In this document: positions 44,615 through 56,639 of the stretch, piece by piece
Position numbering within the stretch: the first letter of the stretch is position 1
Layout of the letters: each line of letters opens with the position of its first letter
Source of the DNA: Anaspis maculata
Taxonomy: Eukaryota; Arthropoda; Insecta; Coleoptera; Scraptiidae
Direction: 5' to 3'
Assembly (NCBI GenBank): GCA_949128115.1
Contig: OX421964.1
Location: 1,302,001 to 1,366,000 of the forward strand
Length of the DNA: 64,000 bases
Translations under genes and position numbers: made by a program
The notes under the pieces: generated by a model
What the model saw: only the letters and a program-made list of their open reading frames with translations
The model's database searches: none
Told to the model about the DNA's origin: nothing

Positions 44615-45410
44615 TATATTATGACACCTAGAAATTCTCAAATATTTCTACAAGATTTCAGAAAACTTCTAGAGACCTGAGGATTTCTAAAACTAATAGG
44701 GATTCGAGGGATTTCTCAAGGTTTATACAGGAATTCGGGGGCTCTCTTAAGGTCTCTACGGGATAACTTTCAAGATTTCTATAAGATTCTTGGAATCTTT
44801 ATAGTTTTCTACAAGATTTCTAAGGATTTTCAGCAACTTTAAGGGATTTCTACGAGATTTAAAAAAAAAAATTGGGGATTTATACATGATTTCTGAGAGT
44901 TTTTGGGGGTTTTGGGAAATTCTCACGGGATCCTGGAAATTCGAATGGGATTTCTAGAAATGTTCTGACAATTTCCATGGATTTTTGGAGATTTCTACGG
45001 AATTTCCGAGGGATTGTGGAAGATTTTCTTGGTATTTCCAAGGATTTTTGAGAATCCTCAATTTCTATGCATTCTTCAAGATTTCTGCGGGATGTCTTGG
45101 GACTTTCAAAGATTTGTATGAGATTGCCGGGGACTTTGGAAGATACGAAATCCTCAAAGAATTTCTAGTGATTTTCGAACATTTCTTCGGATTTCGCAAA
45201 ATATTCACGAGATTTCTTAGCATTCCTGTGGGAATTCTGATTTCGGGGCAACCCACAATTTCGACGCTATAAGCCTTCAAGGCCAGAAAATATGATTGTT
45301 GATAAAAAATTGCCTAATACCCACGAGTGGCGGTTTTCTTGCCTAACCAATATTTTCAGATATAGAAGTTCCACTGGTAATTCAGCAGAAATATCAAAAA
45401 CCTATTCTTA

Positions 45411-48400
45411 TAGGCTGTAACATCTGTATTGGGCATAAATTTCAATAATTACATAAATGACAGCCAAGACAGTTAGTTAACTGAAATTTTGAGTGAAATT
45501 TCACATATTTATGAATTACACGTAATCTCACATCACTGGTCTACGCATTAAGAGGTGTTATTAGGAGAAACAGTGTGTTGTTGCTGAAGCGAAAGAGCGG
45601 CTTAAGTATAAACAGATAGAGCTACACAGGAGGGAAATTATGAGGCTGTTAAGGGTTTGCACCACGTGCGAGGAAAATAGCATCGAGGTGTTTGTAACCG
45701 GGGCAGATAATATGTTCATGTTGAAATGGTTAAAGTAACACTTGCATGTTCGGGTACGTACAATACAATGAGAGTTTTGAATACAAAACGACGTCAAGTG
45801 GCCACGATCGTAAAAAGTAACAAGCGACATTGTAACAAATATAACACAGTCCAAGCCCTACGTTTCCACTTTATCTGCGTGAAGCTTGACATAACGAAGC
45901 ACGTGGAAGTGAATATTGCGGACAGAATTGCCGGCTAATTTTCCAAATAAAATCTAGTGCCGACATTGAAACTTTCTTAATTCAACCAGAGATCAAGTCG
46001 TTGCGCCAGGCCCAATTAGCCGTTATGCGTAATATCGGGTTGAACGCGCTGCTGGTAATCCTGCTTACGAAAACGAATCAAAATTATCCAATTACAGTAT
46101 ATACCAAAAACTGGATAATTTCCTTCGTTCGCTCTTCTGATTATCTTCATTCTCCTCGAACCCAATTTCCTGATGAGGATGCTTGAACTCTAATAATTAT
46201 TCAAAATTTTGGTCTCTTTCTCTCTCTGAATTCTACGCATTAAGCAGTTATTATTATCTGTTAAAAAAGGATTCGTAGTCAACGTTTGTTAACGTTGCAA
46301 AATGCAGTAGATAACAAACCAATAGTTGATGCAATGGATTCCTGCAAGCCAGGCGGCGAGTTTCGTAGCTCTCGTAATGACGCGGTCAATCAAGAAGGAA
46401 ACGGCAAGGGATGTGGGTTGGGGAGCTGGAGTTCTCTTAGCACTTCACAAAAATGTCACCCGCAATTCCAACAAGTCTACTCCAGTACTCCGGCAAGCAA
46501 TAATAAGGATGCGAGTGAGTTGAAATTGTTAAATTGTTCGTGATTGTGGAAAAATATAAAAAAGCTCAAAGTTCACGATTCTTTTCTATTAAGAAGAAAA
46601 CTGTGTTGCTTTGATATTTTCTGGGAAAATCGAGCTGTGTCGTTATTCTTGAACCTGCGGGTGGAATTCCATGGGAGTTTTAGACGGCCCGCAGTACAAC
46701 GATTATTATATGGGCCGTGGATGTAGCCAAAGTTGCTCGTTGATATTCTCCAGTATGAGAAGCACACTTGATTCAAAAATAGCCCAGCTCTGGTGTGTTT
46801 TAGCTGAGACATTTTTATATATTCTGATTTTTGCACGTCCCTCTTCAAAATTAATGCCAGCCTGCTCGAATATATCGTTTCCCGAAATCGGGAAATTAAT
46901 AGCAAAATTAAATTCAACACGGGTTTTAATAAAAACGTGCCGTCGAGTGGCGATTAAGCGATCGAGCGTGAACCGGGTGCGCCATAATACCCTGAAGGAT
47001 TAGATGAGGTGAAATCAAGTGTAATATGGAGCAGCAGTGGCAAAGTTCGGAGATCACACCGGGCCCTTCCGCCCCGCGAAGGAAAAGACCGGAAAGACCT
47101 GCTTTATTATACTTCATGATAATTTGATAAGCCGAAGTCCCGAAGGAATTGGAAATTCGCTACGGTTTCTCCGGAGAGCGTTTCAATCAGTTCGGCGATT
47201 TAATTTTGAGCCGACGCGTCGGCCCTTCGACGACGCCACCGCAGCCCAAGATGATACCGTCTGCGTCTGAGCAATTGGAGTGGGCTCGAAAAAAGCTCTA
47301 TTCCTCGAACAGTTCGTCTGTGTGGTTGGTATTTAAAGCGGAATTGAGATTAAAATGGGAGTAATCACCAAGGTGATTCAATTAACTTGCAATATGATCT
47401 CAGCTGGCACTGAACGTCCGCTTCACTGAACCAAAAAATCGACGTGAATATTGGAACTCTCCAATAAATTATGAAATTATGGACACTCACAAGTGGACGT
47501 CCTAGGTACAGCCTCTGATTACGCCCCGCAGTCGTTAATTTAGTGGCTATTATTGTGTCGGGGAATAATAGAATGCGCTCTTTAATCTGTGTCTCTCAAA
47601 TATTCAACAAATTCATATTTCATGCTCACTGATGTTTTGCAATGAAGCTTGCGTATGTATGACCGATCCTAAATTGAATTCCGTGAAAAGTTACATCCTT
47701 GTGCCATCAATTACTTCCGCCCAACATAACTTGACTGTCTTTTGGTGTTTCATTGTTGCACATGTCTTGTGTTATGAGGGTTTTACCGCCCACGCAAATT
47801 TATTTCGATTTGTTTACTGTGAGACGACGTGAAGTTATCTGTCGGGGTAGGGAGGACAGGGTCTGCTATAGCGGATACGTCAGATTGGGTGCCAACTTTG
47901 TCGTTTGAGACACGCGTGGCGAGGAACATGTCAGCTATTTGAGTTGGGTCCTCTTGCAGAATCATCGTGTAAACTTGAGATGCTCTTGTTTAGGTGAGTC
48001 ATTTTGTCTCATCTGTCAGTTATAGTCATTGAGTTAAGTGTTACGAGAGAAGAATCACTGGAAGAACTATTTTGCGATTCTCTTGATCCAATTAAACGTA
48101 AATTTGTGAGGAATGAGCTTGTTTCATTGAATTCCAACTTATTCCCTCTCGATCTATCTAAGTTACACTTTTCCTGTATGGAAAGCAACAACAAAAAGCA
48201 GGGGTCGAATGAAACAGTCTCGCATTTTCTCTGTAAGTAAACAACATTATTATTATAACATCAAATTACTGCATGTTTTCACTGAACATGAAACTATTGA
48301 AATAATATTGGAATAATATTGGAAATTGGAACAATGGCATAGCTGTTTTTTTTCCAATAAGCCGATGGGTATTGTTAGCCTGTAATTGGTATATTGTTGT

Positions 48401-49030
48401 TCGATACGTTGTCTATAACTGGGTTCCTACTGGATCATATTTCAATACCCCGATAACGCTTCGCTTCAAGCTCAATAAGCCCGAAAAATTGCAAGAAAAA
48501 AATTCTTATCAATCATAACGCAGTCGCATTAAAAATGCAATAACCGCGGTTAAAACTTTTATAGAATTACAGAAAATTTTCAATGAGCGACGCCGATATT
48601 GCCCCGCTCCACGTGTGCTTTTTTTTAGTTGAAAAATTCCAGCGGCGTCCTTGTCACGAACTTGTCGCACGTGACTCCGGCCTTGAATGAAATTTAGCTT
48701 CCGAGGACGTGGCAGTTTTATGCCGCATCGTCATCATCAGGGAGAAAATCCTGACACCTCACATTATCAATCAAAGGCACCGAAAACGCCTTCCAAGTAT
48801 ATTACACCGAAGAGTTCGCGACTCGGTTTTGAAAGCACACCTGATTAGCCCTCCACGCGTGATGTCATTTGCTTCCTTCTTTATTCCATCACGAGATGAG
48901 GTTCTTATTTTCGTCCCTGGTCGTTTGCCGGGTTGAATAATGTGGAAAAATGGACTGATATATACGATTCATATACCCATATGAACTCCTTGTAGGCTGT
49001 AGCCGAGGCCGTTTTGCAAAGTTCTTTTTA
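45411..49030. other. Mostly unassigned sequence with candidate exons
   Basis: No known gene recognised. An uninterrupted ATG-less frame of 59 codons (45562-45738, +; HRREIMRLLRVCTTCEENSI) has a coding-like composition but no assignable family. Open frames at 46286-47364 overlap on both strands. The candidate exon at 48020-48231 is listed separately. Confidence 0.35.
48020..48231 (+). CDS. Candidate internal exon of an unknown gene
   Basis: About 70 codons are open with a protein-like composition (for example EESLEELFCDSLDPIKRKFV and LFPLDLSKLHF). Just before is a pyrimidine-rich tract ending in CAG (48017-48019), a plausible acceptor; the frame ends at CT followed by GTAAGT (about 48232-48237), a consensus donor. 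The frame does continue upstream past the acceptor. I recognise no family, and neighbouring exons were not found. A transposon-derived fragment is possible. Confidence 0.3.
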
Positions 49031-49237
49031 GATGTAAAAATGTAAAATGTATTTATTGCACCACTCGAATACAACTGTATTATAGGTTTCGTCGTTAAAA
49101 ATCAGTACAAACATTTAAACACTGAACATCAAGGCTCACAATAGTCACAGTACAATGAAACTATACCTCGAACAATATTGTACATAACATAACTATACAA
49201 ATAAGGAGCATTATATATATTTCGGGTTTTTTACAAA
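49031..49237 (-). other. 3' tail of the RTE-like element
   Basis: Downstream of the RT stop on the minus strand, about 190 bases of AT-rich sequence run to an AATAAA (about 49051-49056) followed by a short ATTTTAC/ATTTTTAC repeat near 49031-49050. RTE elements usually end in such short repeats. The exact end and any target duplication were not established. Confidence 0.5.
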
Positions 49238-52166
49238 TTATTGTATGCCCGTGCTCGCCCGCCAATAATTCCTATCTTCTGCATCCTCTTCACTCAATCC
49301 TCGTTTCTCCATCGCTCTGTTTATCCCATCTCTCCATGTAGTTTTTGGACGTCCAACCGATCTCCTTCCTGGCGCTTTCCAACTCATCATCTCCAGTGGC
49401 CATCTCCCGTCTTCCATTCTTTTGACATGTCCAAACCATCTCAAACCCTTATGTTCTACCCTATCAATTATCGTTTGTTCCTCTGCTTCCATTCTTCTTC
49501 TTATTTCTTCATTCCTTATGTGTTGTAACCTCGATACCCTTGCACCTCTTCTCAAATAGTCCATCTCAACTGCATTTATTTTTCTGTGGTATTCCGCGTT
49601 AACAGTCCAAATCTCTGCACCATAAAGAAGCACCGATTCTACCAGCATTTTCCCAATATATTTTTTGGTTTTGTTGGTTAAATTTTTATCCCACCAGATT
49701 GAGTTTAAACATCCCAAAACTTTTCTGCTTTGTTCTAAACGCCTTTCAATTTCATGTGTCCCAAATCCATCTTTGTTGATCTCGACTCCCAAATATTTGA
49801 AGTGTTCGACTTGTTTGATTTCGGTATTGTTATCGTCAATCATAATTTTGAATTTTTCATCTGAATTTGTGACCAAATATTCTGTCTTGTTAGTTTTGAT
49901 GTTCAAACCCCATTCTTGATATTCCTTGTTCAACCTTTTCAACATAAATTCCAAATCAAACGCATCTTGCGCAATGACAACCTGATCGTCTGCAAAATGT
50001 ATAGTGAATAAGTACTTGTTATTGATAGGTACTCCCATTCCGATAACTCTCCTTTTCCAGTTCTTTAATGCGCATTCCAAATATATGTTGAATAGGAGAG
50101 GTGATACATTACATCCTTGTCTTAATCCTTTTGATGTCTTTATAGGGTTCGACTGTTGATTTTGAGTTTCTATAACTATATAATTGTCTTTATATAACTC
50201 TCGTATGATCTTTATCAAAATGTGAGAGACTTCAAATTTTGTCAACGCTTCCCACAACATGTTCCTCGGTATGGAGTCATAGGCTTTTTCTAGATCTACG
50301 AATGCTGCAAACGTGTCCTCTCCTTTTTCTCTTCTTTTCTCCATGAGTTGTTGTAAAACAAACAAATTATCCATACATCCTCGACCTGTCATGAAACCAT
50401 TTTGTTCTTGGCTAATTCGTGTTTCCGTGTCTTCTTTCAACCGTTTATTTATCGTTCTCCCAAATAATCTACTGAGGGTACTGTTGATGCTTAGTCCTCT
50501 GTAATTATTGGTATCGTTCCGATTTCCTTTCTTGTGAATCGATATCAACCAAGACAGTTTCCAAATTGCAGGAATTTTGTTTTGTCGAAAACAGTTGTTG
50601 ATCAATTGATTCAGATGTTTGACTAATGTCTGACCACCATTCTTAATCAATTCGACATATACGTATCCTGGTCCAGGAGCTCTGCCATTTTTCATTGTTT
50701 GGATTATCTGTTGTAACTCTTCTTCCGATATTGAAATAATTTCTCCGTAATTTTGTTCCTCATCATTCTCGACCTCATCCTCTAAAAACTCTTGTCTCTG
50801 TTCTATTAATAGCTTTTCATAATGTTCAGTCCAGTTCTCCATCCTTATTTGACTTATCAATCTTGCAGTCATTGGTTTTCATTTTTTTTTAAACATCTCC
50901 ATACTTCCGTTTGTCTAGAACCTCCAATACAACCTTCAATTTCCAGACATTTTCTTTGCCAAGCCAAGTTCTTCGCTTCCTTGATTTTGCTCCTCACTTC
51001 TCTATTCATTTGTTTATATTGATCCCATCTTTCTGTCGTTCTGTTAGCTAACCAGTTATTATATGCTTGTTTCTTATTCTTCACTAAAAGTTCTATTTCG
51101 TCATCCCACCAAATTTGTTGTCTTCTTTCTTCGTGTTCGCTGCCTGATGTATTGCCTTTTCGATGTTACAGTTTTCGGTATCAATGTCATCTTCTTCGTT
51201 TACTTCGTTTAAAATTAAACTCAGTCTTCTTTAAAATAAATCTCGTATAGACTCATCTTTTAGCAGATGTAACTTGTACTTGATAGCGGAGTCTTCGCTA
51301 TTTGGTACGTGTGGCGTTTGTCTCAAAGTTGTATAATGATAATACTTGGGTACAATTTTAGATATAATCAGGTGGTGGTCAGTACCGCAATTCGCACCTC
51401 GTTTTACTCTGGTGTCGAGTATTGTCAGTTGTGATTGTTGCCTCGTGATGATGTAGTCTATTATTGATTTTTGATTGACAGATAGTCTTTCCCAAGTATA
51501 CCGGTATATGTGTTTGTGTTTGAAGAAGGTATTAATTATTTTGAGCTTTTGTTCTTTGCAAATTTCTATTAGCCGTCCTCCACTTTCGTTAACTGTTTCT
51601 TCTCCAAAATTCCCCACCACTTCGTCATTGATTCTTGATCCCACTCTCGCGTTCAAATCTCCTGCTATGATTAGTTGCTGGTGATTTCTCGTACCTTCAA
51701 TAATGTCACTTAGTGTGTTGTAGAAGTCACTTTTGACGTTGTCCGTTGAATCATCCGTAGGTGCATAGACCGTGACTATAACCATCTCAAGATCCCGTAT
51801 TTTCAATGTTATTTTCAGATATCTGTCCGAAATAAATTCTGCATCAATAATATTGTTCCTGTACTTCTTCTTCACCATTACGGCTACACCTGATTTGGCT
51901 CTAGATGATTTTGGAACTCCCGACCAGAAATAAACGTAATCCTGAACACAACTATTCCCATTCCCTTTCTTCTTGGTTTCTGTTAAGCAGAGTATGTCCA
52001 CATTTAATCTTGTTGTTTCTGACACTATTTCATTGAGCTTGTGGTTCATTCCCCTCACATTCCATGTTGCAATTTTAAAAGTGTTTTTCCGCTTTCTGTT
52101 TTTGTTCTTTGGCTGGAGCATTTTAGCGGTCGTGTATGTCTCCAATTCAGGTGTTGGGTCGCTAGT
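49238..52166 (-). pseudogene. RTE-like non-LTR retrotransposon, endonuclease plus reverse transcriptase, broken
   Basis: The N-terminal open frame (52166 to 51231) is an AP-type endonuclease with its motifs in order: TWNVRG, LTETK, APTDD, GDLNARVG, SIIDYI and GTDHHLI. It ends at an in-frame TAA (51231-51233) beyond which the frame stays open for about 40 codons. A frameshift follows near 51110-51130, then the linker (51084 to 50869) and another frameshift in a homopolymer run near 50875-50885. The RT ORF (50872 to 49238, 544 codons) has FVDLEKAYD at 191-199, FADD at 293-296 and a C-terminal region with LRWFGHVKRM. One stop and two frameshifts make it non-functional. Clade assignment to RTE is by general resemblance. 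There is no ATG near the endonuclease start; the frame is closed by a TAG just upstream of 52166. Confidence 0.85.
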
Positions 52167-52245
52167 CTAACGCCCTGAATTTTGTGTTTTTCTGGAGCTT
52201 AAATAGTTGACGTCTGCCACTTGACGTACGATATATAAGGAACAT

Positions 52246-53507
52246 TCAATTCATAAATTCATTCATGTTGTAGAAACAATTTTTTATCAGATATGCCTGC
52301 AGTGTGACTTTAAACGTTTTTTTGTTTTCAATTTTCACAATTTCCCGCGGCAATTTATTGTAAATTCTAACACAAGCTAGGTATGGTGACTTTTCACAGA
52401 GGCTTGTCCTATGGATAGGAATTTTTAGTATATCAGTATGTCGAGTTTCATACGTATGGTTCGCAGAGTTCTTTCTGAATATGTCGTCATGGTTTCTGAC
52501 ATATAAACAGCACTTCAATATATAAATACAAGTCATCGTAAGCACAGAGTTTTTCACAAAAATACATTTGTAACAGATAGTTAAGGCTTATGTCATTTTT
52601 CAGCTGTAATATCGCAAAATATGAGCTATTTAGTCTCTTACAAACGAAATCAATGTGGGAGTTCCATGACAACCTGTCATCAATGTTGACTTCCAAAACA
52701 GTTGTATGTGCGCTTGGTTTTATATTCATAGTATTAACAAAGTCTACGTCTTTCTTACCATATACTATATATATCTAGTTTTATCACTGTTTAAGATTAT
52801 TCTATTTTGATAACACCATTGATACATTTGTTTTTCTACCTCTAAAAGATTTTGCTTTAATTCCTCAAGGGTAGGCGCGGACACGGCGATGGACGTGTCG
52901 TCGGCAAATATCACTGCAATTCCCCTGGTTACATGTGAAGGCAAATCGTTTATGTATAGTAAAAATATCAAAGGGCCCAGTACAGACCCCTGTGGCACAC
53001 CCAAATCGAGGGAACCATCCTCAGAGGTACAGCCCCCCACCAACACCCCCATCTTCCTGTCAGAAAGGAACAAGATTAGCCAATCATTGGCCGCATTCGT
53101 AAGTCACAACAGTTGTGGAGCACTTCCACGCGATTCGTCGAAATTTTAATTTTGACCAATGGCGTACAAGTGCTCCACAACTGTTGTGACTTATGAATGC
53201 GGCCATTGATGGAGCCTCTGATTCCCATTCTTTCAAGCTTGCATTTCATAAATCCTATATCTATTGTATCAAAGGCACGCGACATATCAAAGTACAAAGT
53301 AGCTACAAATTGCTTATCATCTATCATTCTATTTACATAATTTACAAAATTAAACAACGCCGTTTCAGTCGATCGAGAGGATCTGAATCCATGCTGCGAA
53401 TCGCTGAGGATCTTAAATTTAGTTACAAAGTCAAAAATTCTTGTATGTACAAATTTTTCAAAAATCTTGGAGAAGATACTAATCAGGCTAATAGGATGAT
53501 AATTCGA
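52246..53507 (-). pseudogene. CR1/jockey-like reverse transcriptase fragment, broken
   Basis: From 53507 the minus-strand frame reads an RT fingers-palm region: YHPISLISIFSKIFEKF, QHGFRSSRSTETALF, LYFDMSRAFDTID. A 116-bp MITE then interrupts it, and it resumes with DWLILFLSDRK, LGVPQGSVLGPL and FADDTSIAVSA to a stop at 52765. After frameshifts the C-terminal part continues (52729-52487, then 52557-52246) with the tail motif IPIHRTSLCEKSPYLACVRI and YNKLP. The endonuclease half is missing. The catalytic residues are still visible, but frameshifts and the insertion disable it. Confidence 0.8.
53089..53204. mobile_element. 116-bp MITE with 3-bp target duplication inside the RT fragment
   Basis: The ends GGCCGCATTCGTAAGTCACA and, reversed at the right, GGCCGCATTCATAAGTCACA extend as ~37-bp inverted repeats (one difference) around a ~42-base centre. 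ATT at 53086-53088 and 53205-53207 is the duplication. RT coding continues cleanly on both sides, which fixes the borders. A GG start and 3-bp duplication suit PIF/Harbinger-type MITEs. Confidence 0.85.
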
Positions 53508-56500
53508 TGTAAGTATACAGAAAATACGACTGAAAAAAGATCACAAAAAATACCCAAAGTTTTTCAAGAACGATCAAAATTTGCAATGAATTTTGGATAG
53601 TGGTGGTGCACTATCCAAAATGGGCACTACAGAATAACAGTTTCGTTGATCTAAATTCCCGAAAAACTCCCACGTGCTGCAGACGAAGAGGAGAAATGCC
53701 AATACCTAAACGATGCTATACTACTAGTCTCAATACTAAGACTCTTTTGAGAGAAAAAAGCGTCAAACCGAGGAAATAGCCATAAACCAACAAAATATGC
53801 AATGGTCAGAGAGGGTCCCTGACGGGCAAGGGTGGCCCCATACCCTTGGAGTAAGCTGCCGACCAGATGTGGCTGTTAAGGGAGGGAGAAAGACTGAGCA
53901 TATCCTCGGGTGAGAAAATCTGCTGGGTTAATGAACCAGTCAATGCGGAAATAGGCGATTTTTGTTTGGTTCAAGACTGTGGGCGGGGGAATGTCTCTAG
54001 GAAAAAGGAACAAGGGTGTAAGCGGAGAATGAAGACAGAGAAAGAGGGGCTTTTTTGTTTTTGTTTTTGGCTACGACCAGAACTCATTCAGACACGATTT
54101 TGCTTGAATTTTTGAATATTTGGCTTACCAAAAGCATCTTCAAAAAACGCAACTGAAGCCGAAGCACCAGTTTTCGTAACTGTACTATTGGAATGCATGA
54201 AAAGTTTTTTTTTTGGGAAATTGCGCTCGTACTGAACTTTTGGCAATTTTACACTGTTCCATTGATCACCTTGTAGAATCTTCATGAAACATTTTTAGTA
54301 TTTGACATGATCAAGGCACTGAAATGACAGATTGGAAGATCGAACGCTGAAGACCGATATGAAATCGCTGACGTTACGCAAAAGTTATGATGATTTTAGA
54401 AATTGAATTTGCTTGTCCCCTAGATTCTTTTGGATGTGTGTATTTTAAACTAAACATACATGAGAATGAATTATTCCTGGTTCCTGTTCGCCCGTTCATC
54501 CCGAGACCCGTCCACAACAAAGATAACGTGCAACGAAATTCCAAACACGACCTATGTTGCGGTATTTCCAACTGTCACGTGCTACTTGTCTGAACATTCA
54601 AGTACCTACCCAGCGATAACATGAATCGCCATACGGTCGTGTTTGCCCAGGTATTGTCCTTAATTATTGGTATAGGAATAGGCAGGTATACCTAACGGAA
54701 TTGTTCCAGCTTTATGCACCACACACGTACAATAGATAGGGTGATTCGTAAGTACAGTCGTGAGATTATTGTTTCGTGCAGCTGCATTATCTGTGACTGC
54801 GTATACGACCAATCTACAAGTCACATGAATTGTCTTCTATCGCTATACTTGGCTCCGCTGTGTTCGTACTGCCATGCCGCTTTGAACTATTGAACTTCAC
54901 TCTCCAGCCGCTCCTTATATACGTCAAGCATTCCTAGAATATTGCAGATATCTTCTGGAAAGGTCTCGCAGGTTCTCATCGTTTCTGTTATTATTCCGGC
55001 ATGTTTCACCACGATAACTCTAGACAAGTCTCAAAAAATACCTAGCGAAGCTCTTGACGCATGGCTCCTCCGCCAATTGTGCAGCTGTGTATCTTACGCG
55101 TCGTGGTCTTCAATAAATCTATGATAATGCAGAAATGCTTGGACTGCACAATTCTTTTGCAAACTTCGATTAGAAAACCTCACCGAACAACAGCCCCACA
55201 AAGTTTAGAGATTAATTTCCTCGACGCTGATGATCACATCAAAAATCCTTTTCTTCGATTCGTTGCTTCTGCTCATTCCAGGAGAAGCTGCCGTTAAGTT
55301 TCGTCTAATTTCCTTTTGTTGAGATTAACAATAAACCCGAGTGTTCCCCAATATCTTCAACGAATGCCCCGGAGGCCCGCCCGATGATTGCTTTTACGCG
55401 GTTTGTTGCTTATTTGCAGGCTGCTAAACGGCTAATTACTAAACGCTTATTGGATTTTGAAAGAGTCCTGCCGCGGCATTCCTCTGCCTCCTTTTTTAGG
55501 TAAGTATAAATAGGTGGGTGGAAGGAGCTGATGAAGTGATAAACTGATTGGCTCTCTCTATAAAAAAGCGTTTCGTTGGCATTTGTCATCTTTGGGAAAT
55601 TGGATTTTTTTGTCGTGGTATTGACCCTTGCTTGGAGTATCCCAGACAAAAAGCTAACAAGCATTGGATTTCCATTGATGGATTTTTGGCGATATCTGTG
55701 CAAACATGTCCAGGTTTGTTTGCTTGGTGTATGTGCTGTTTACCAATCAAATCCGATTTCCTTGGTCCACCGATTCCATCTTTTTTTTGCTTTATCATTT
55801 CTGGAGTTCTCAGACACCAGTTCTTCTTCTCACACTATAATCAATCACTATTGCCAACTCCATCCTTTGTCGTTAGAGCTGTACCTATTTGCTTTTATAT
55901 AGGTAGAGGACCATCGAAAAACGTTTGCATCACAAACAGAATCTTCTAGTCTCAGACTCACTTTCTCCAGAATAACAAGAAATCAAATACGGCAAATTGA
56001 CTTCAAATCGGTAACATTGCAGTCAATAAGGAAAATGTGAAAAACACACGCACATCGTAAAAATGCTATTTCCACACACCATGTTATCGGAAACAGAGTC
56101 CAGTTGATACACCAGTCCGGTTTATTTAAAATCAAAGACTCGAACAGTAAATATTTGAATAATTCAGCAATAAAACACAAACACTTTTGCCGTTTTCTGT
56201 TATTTATCTATATCTAACCAAAATCTAATTTTAAAAACAGAAGTACCTGTACCCGCCCAGTTCCCATGGGGCTTGTGGGAAATTTCAAATTGCAATTTTA
56301 TATGCTGCAATACGATAGGTAGTTCCGGATTGATCGGCATAATCAGACAAAAAATATTGAAGCTTCATGCTGTATACTACAATAATAAAACCCACAACCA
56401 TAGGAATATTGAATTATTTTTATTTTATGGTTTCTATATGCGTGAATGTTTTCAATTAAACTCGCTCAATGCTCGATGCTCCGTAATAAATAAGCATCCA

Positions 56501-56639
56501 GCATAATGATTCAGAATGATGTGTATTATTCAATGGCTGTAAAACTGCAGCTCGTGTGATTAAATGTGTTTAGTAAGCTAATTAATAAAATTATTCAATT
56601 CCAGCACCATTGATTGTTTCCACCTTTTGACCTCCAGAT
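53508..56639. other. Unassigned sequence
   Basis: No gene recognised. The longest frames, 55548-55949 (+, 133 codons) and 53193-53600 (+, antisense to the RT fragment), show no motif. No repeat structure stands out. Confidence 0.4.

Larger units (their letters stand above)
42130..45410 (-). repeat. Large degenerate tandem block B, inverted paralogue of block A
   Basis: Reverse-complemented, this block begins with the same head as block A (GATATTTCTGCTGAATTACC at ~45395 and ~20520; CTTATAGCGTCGAAATTGTG at ~45270) and continues through the same succession of diverged units, down to the shared end near 42143/28590. It lacks one higher-order unit found in A and lacks the hAT and both fold-back insertions. 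It has two insertions of its own: a 120-bp mariner-like MITE at 44495 and a ~110-bp LINE-tail-like segment at about 42272-42382. Confidence 0.8.

Noticed and set aside
45561..45854. 97-codon minus-strand ORF
   Set aside because: No motif, hydrophobic and cysteine-rich in a way typical of antisense translation. The plus-strand frame looks more coding-like.
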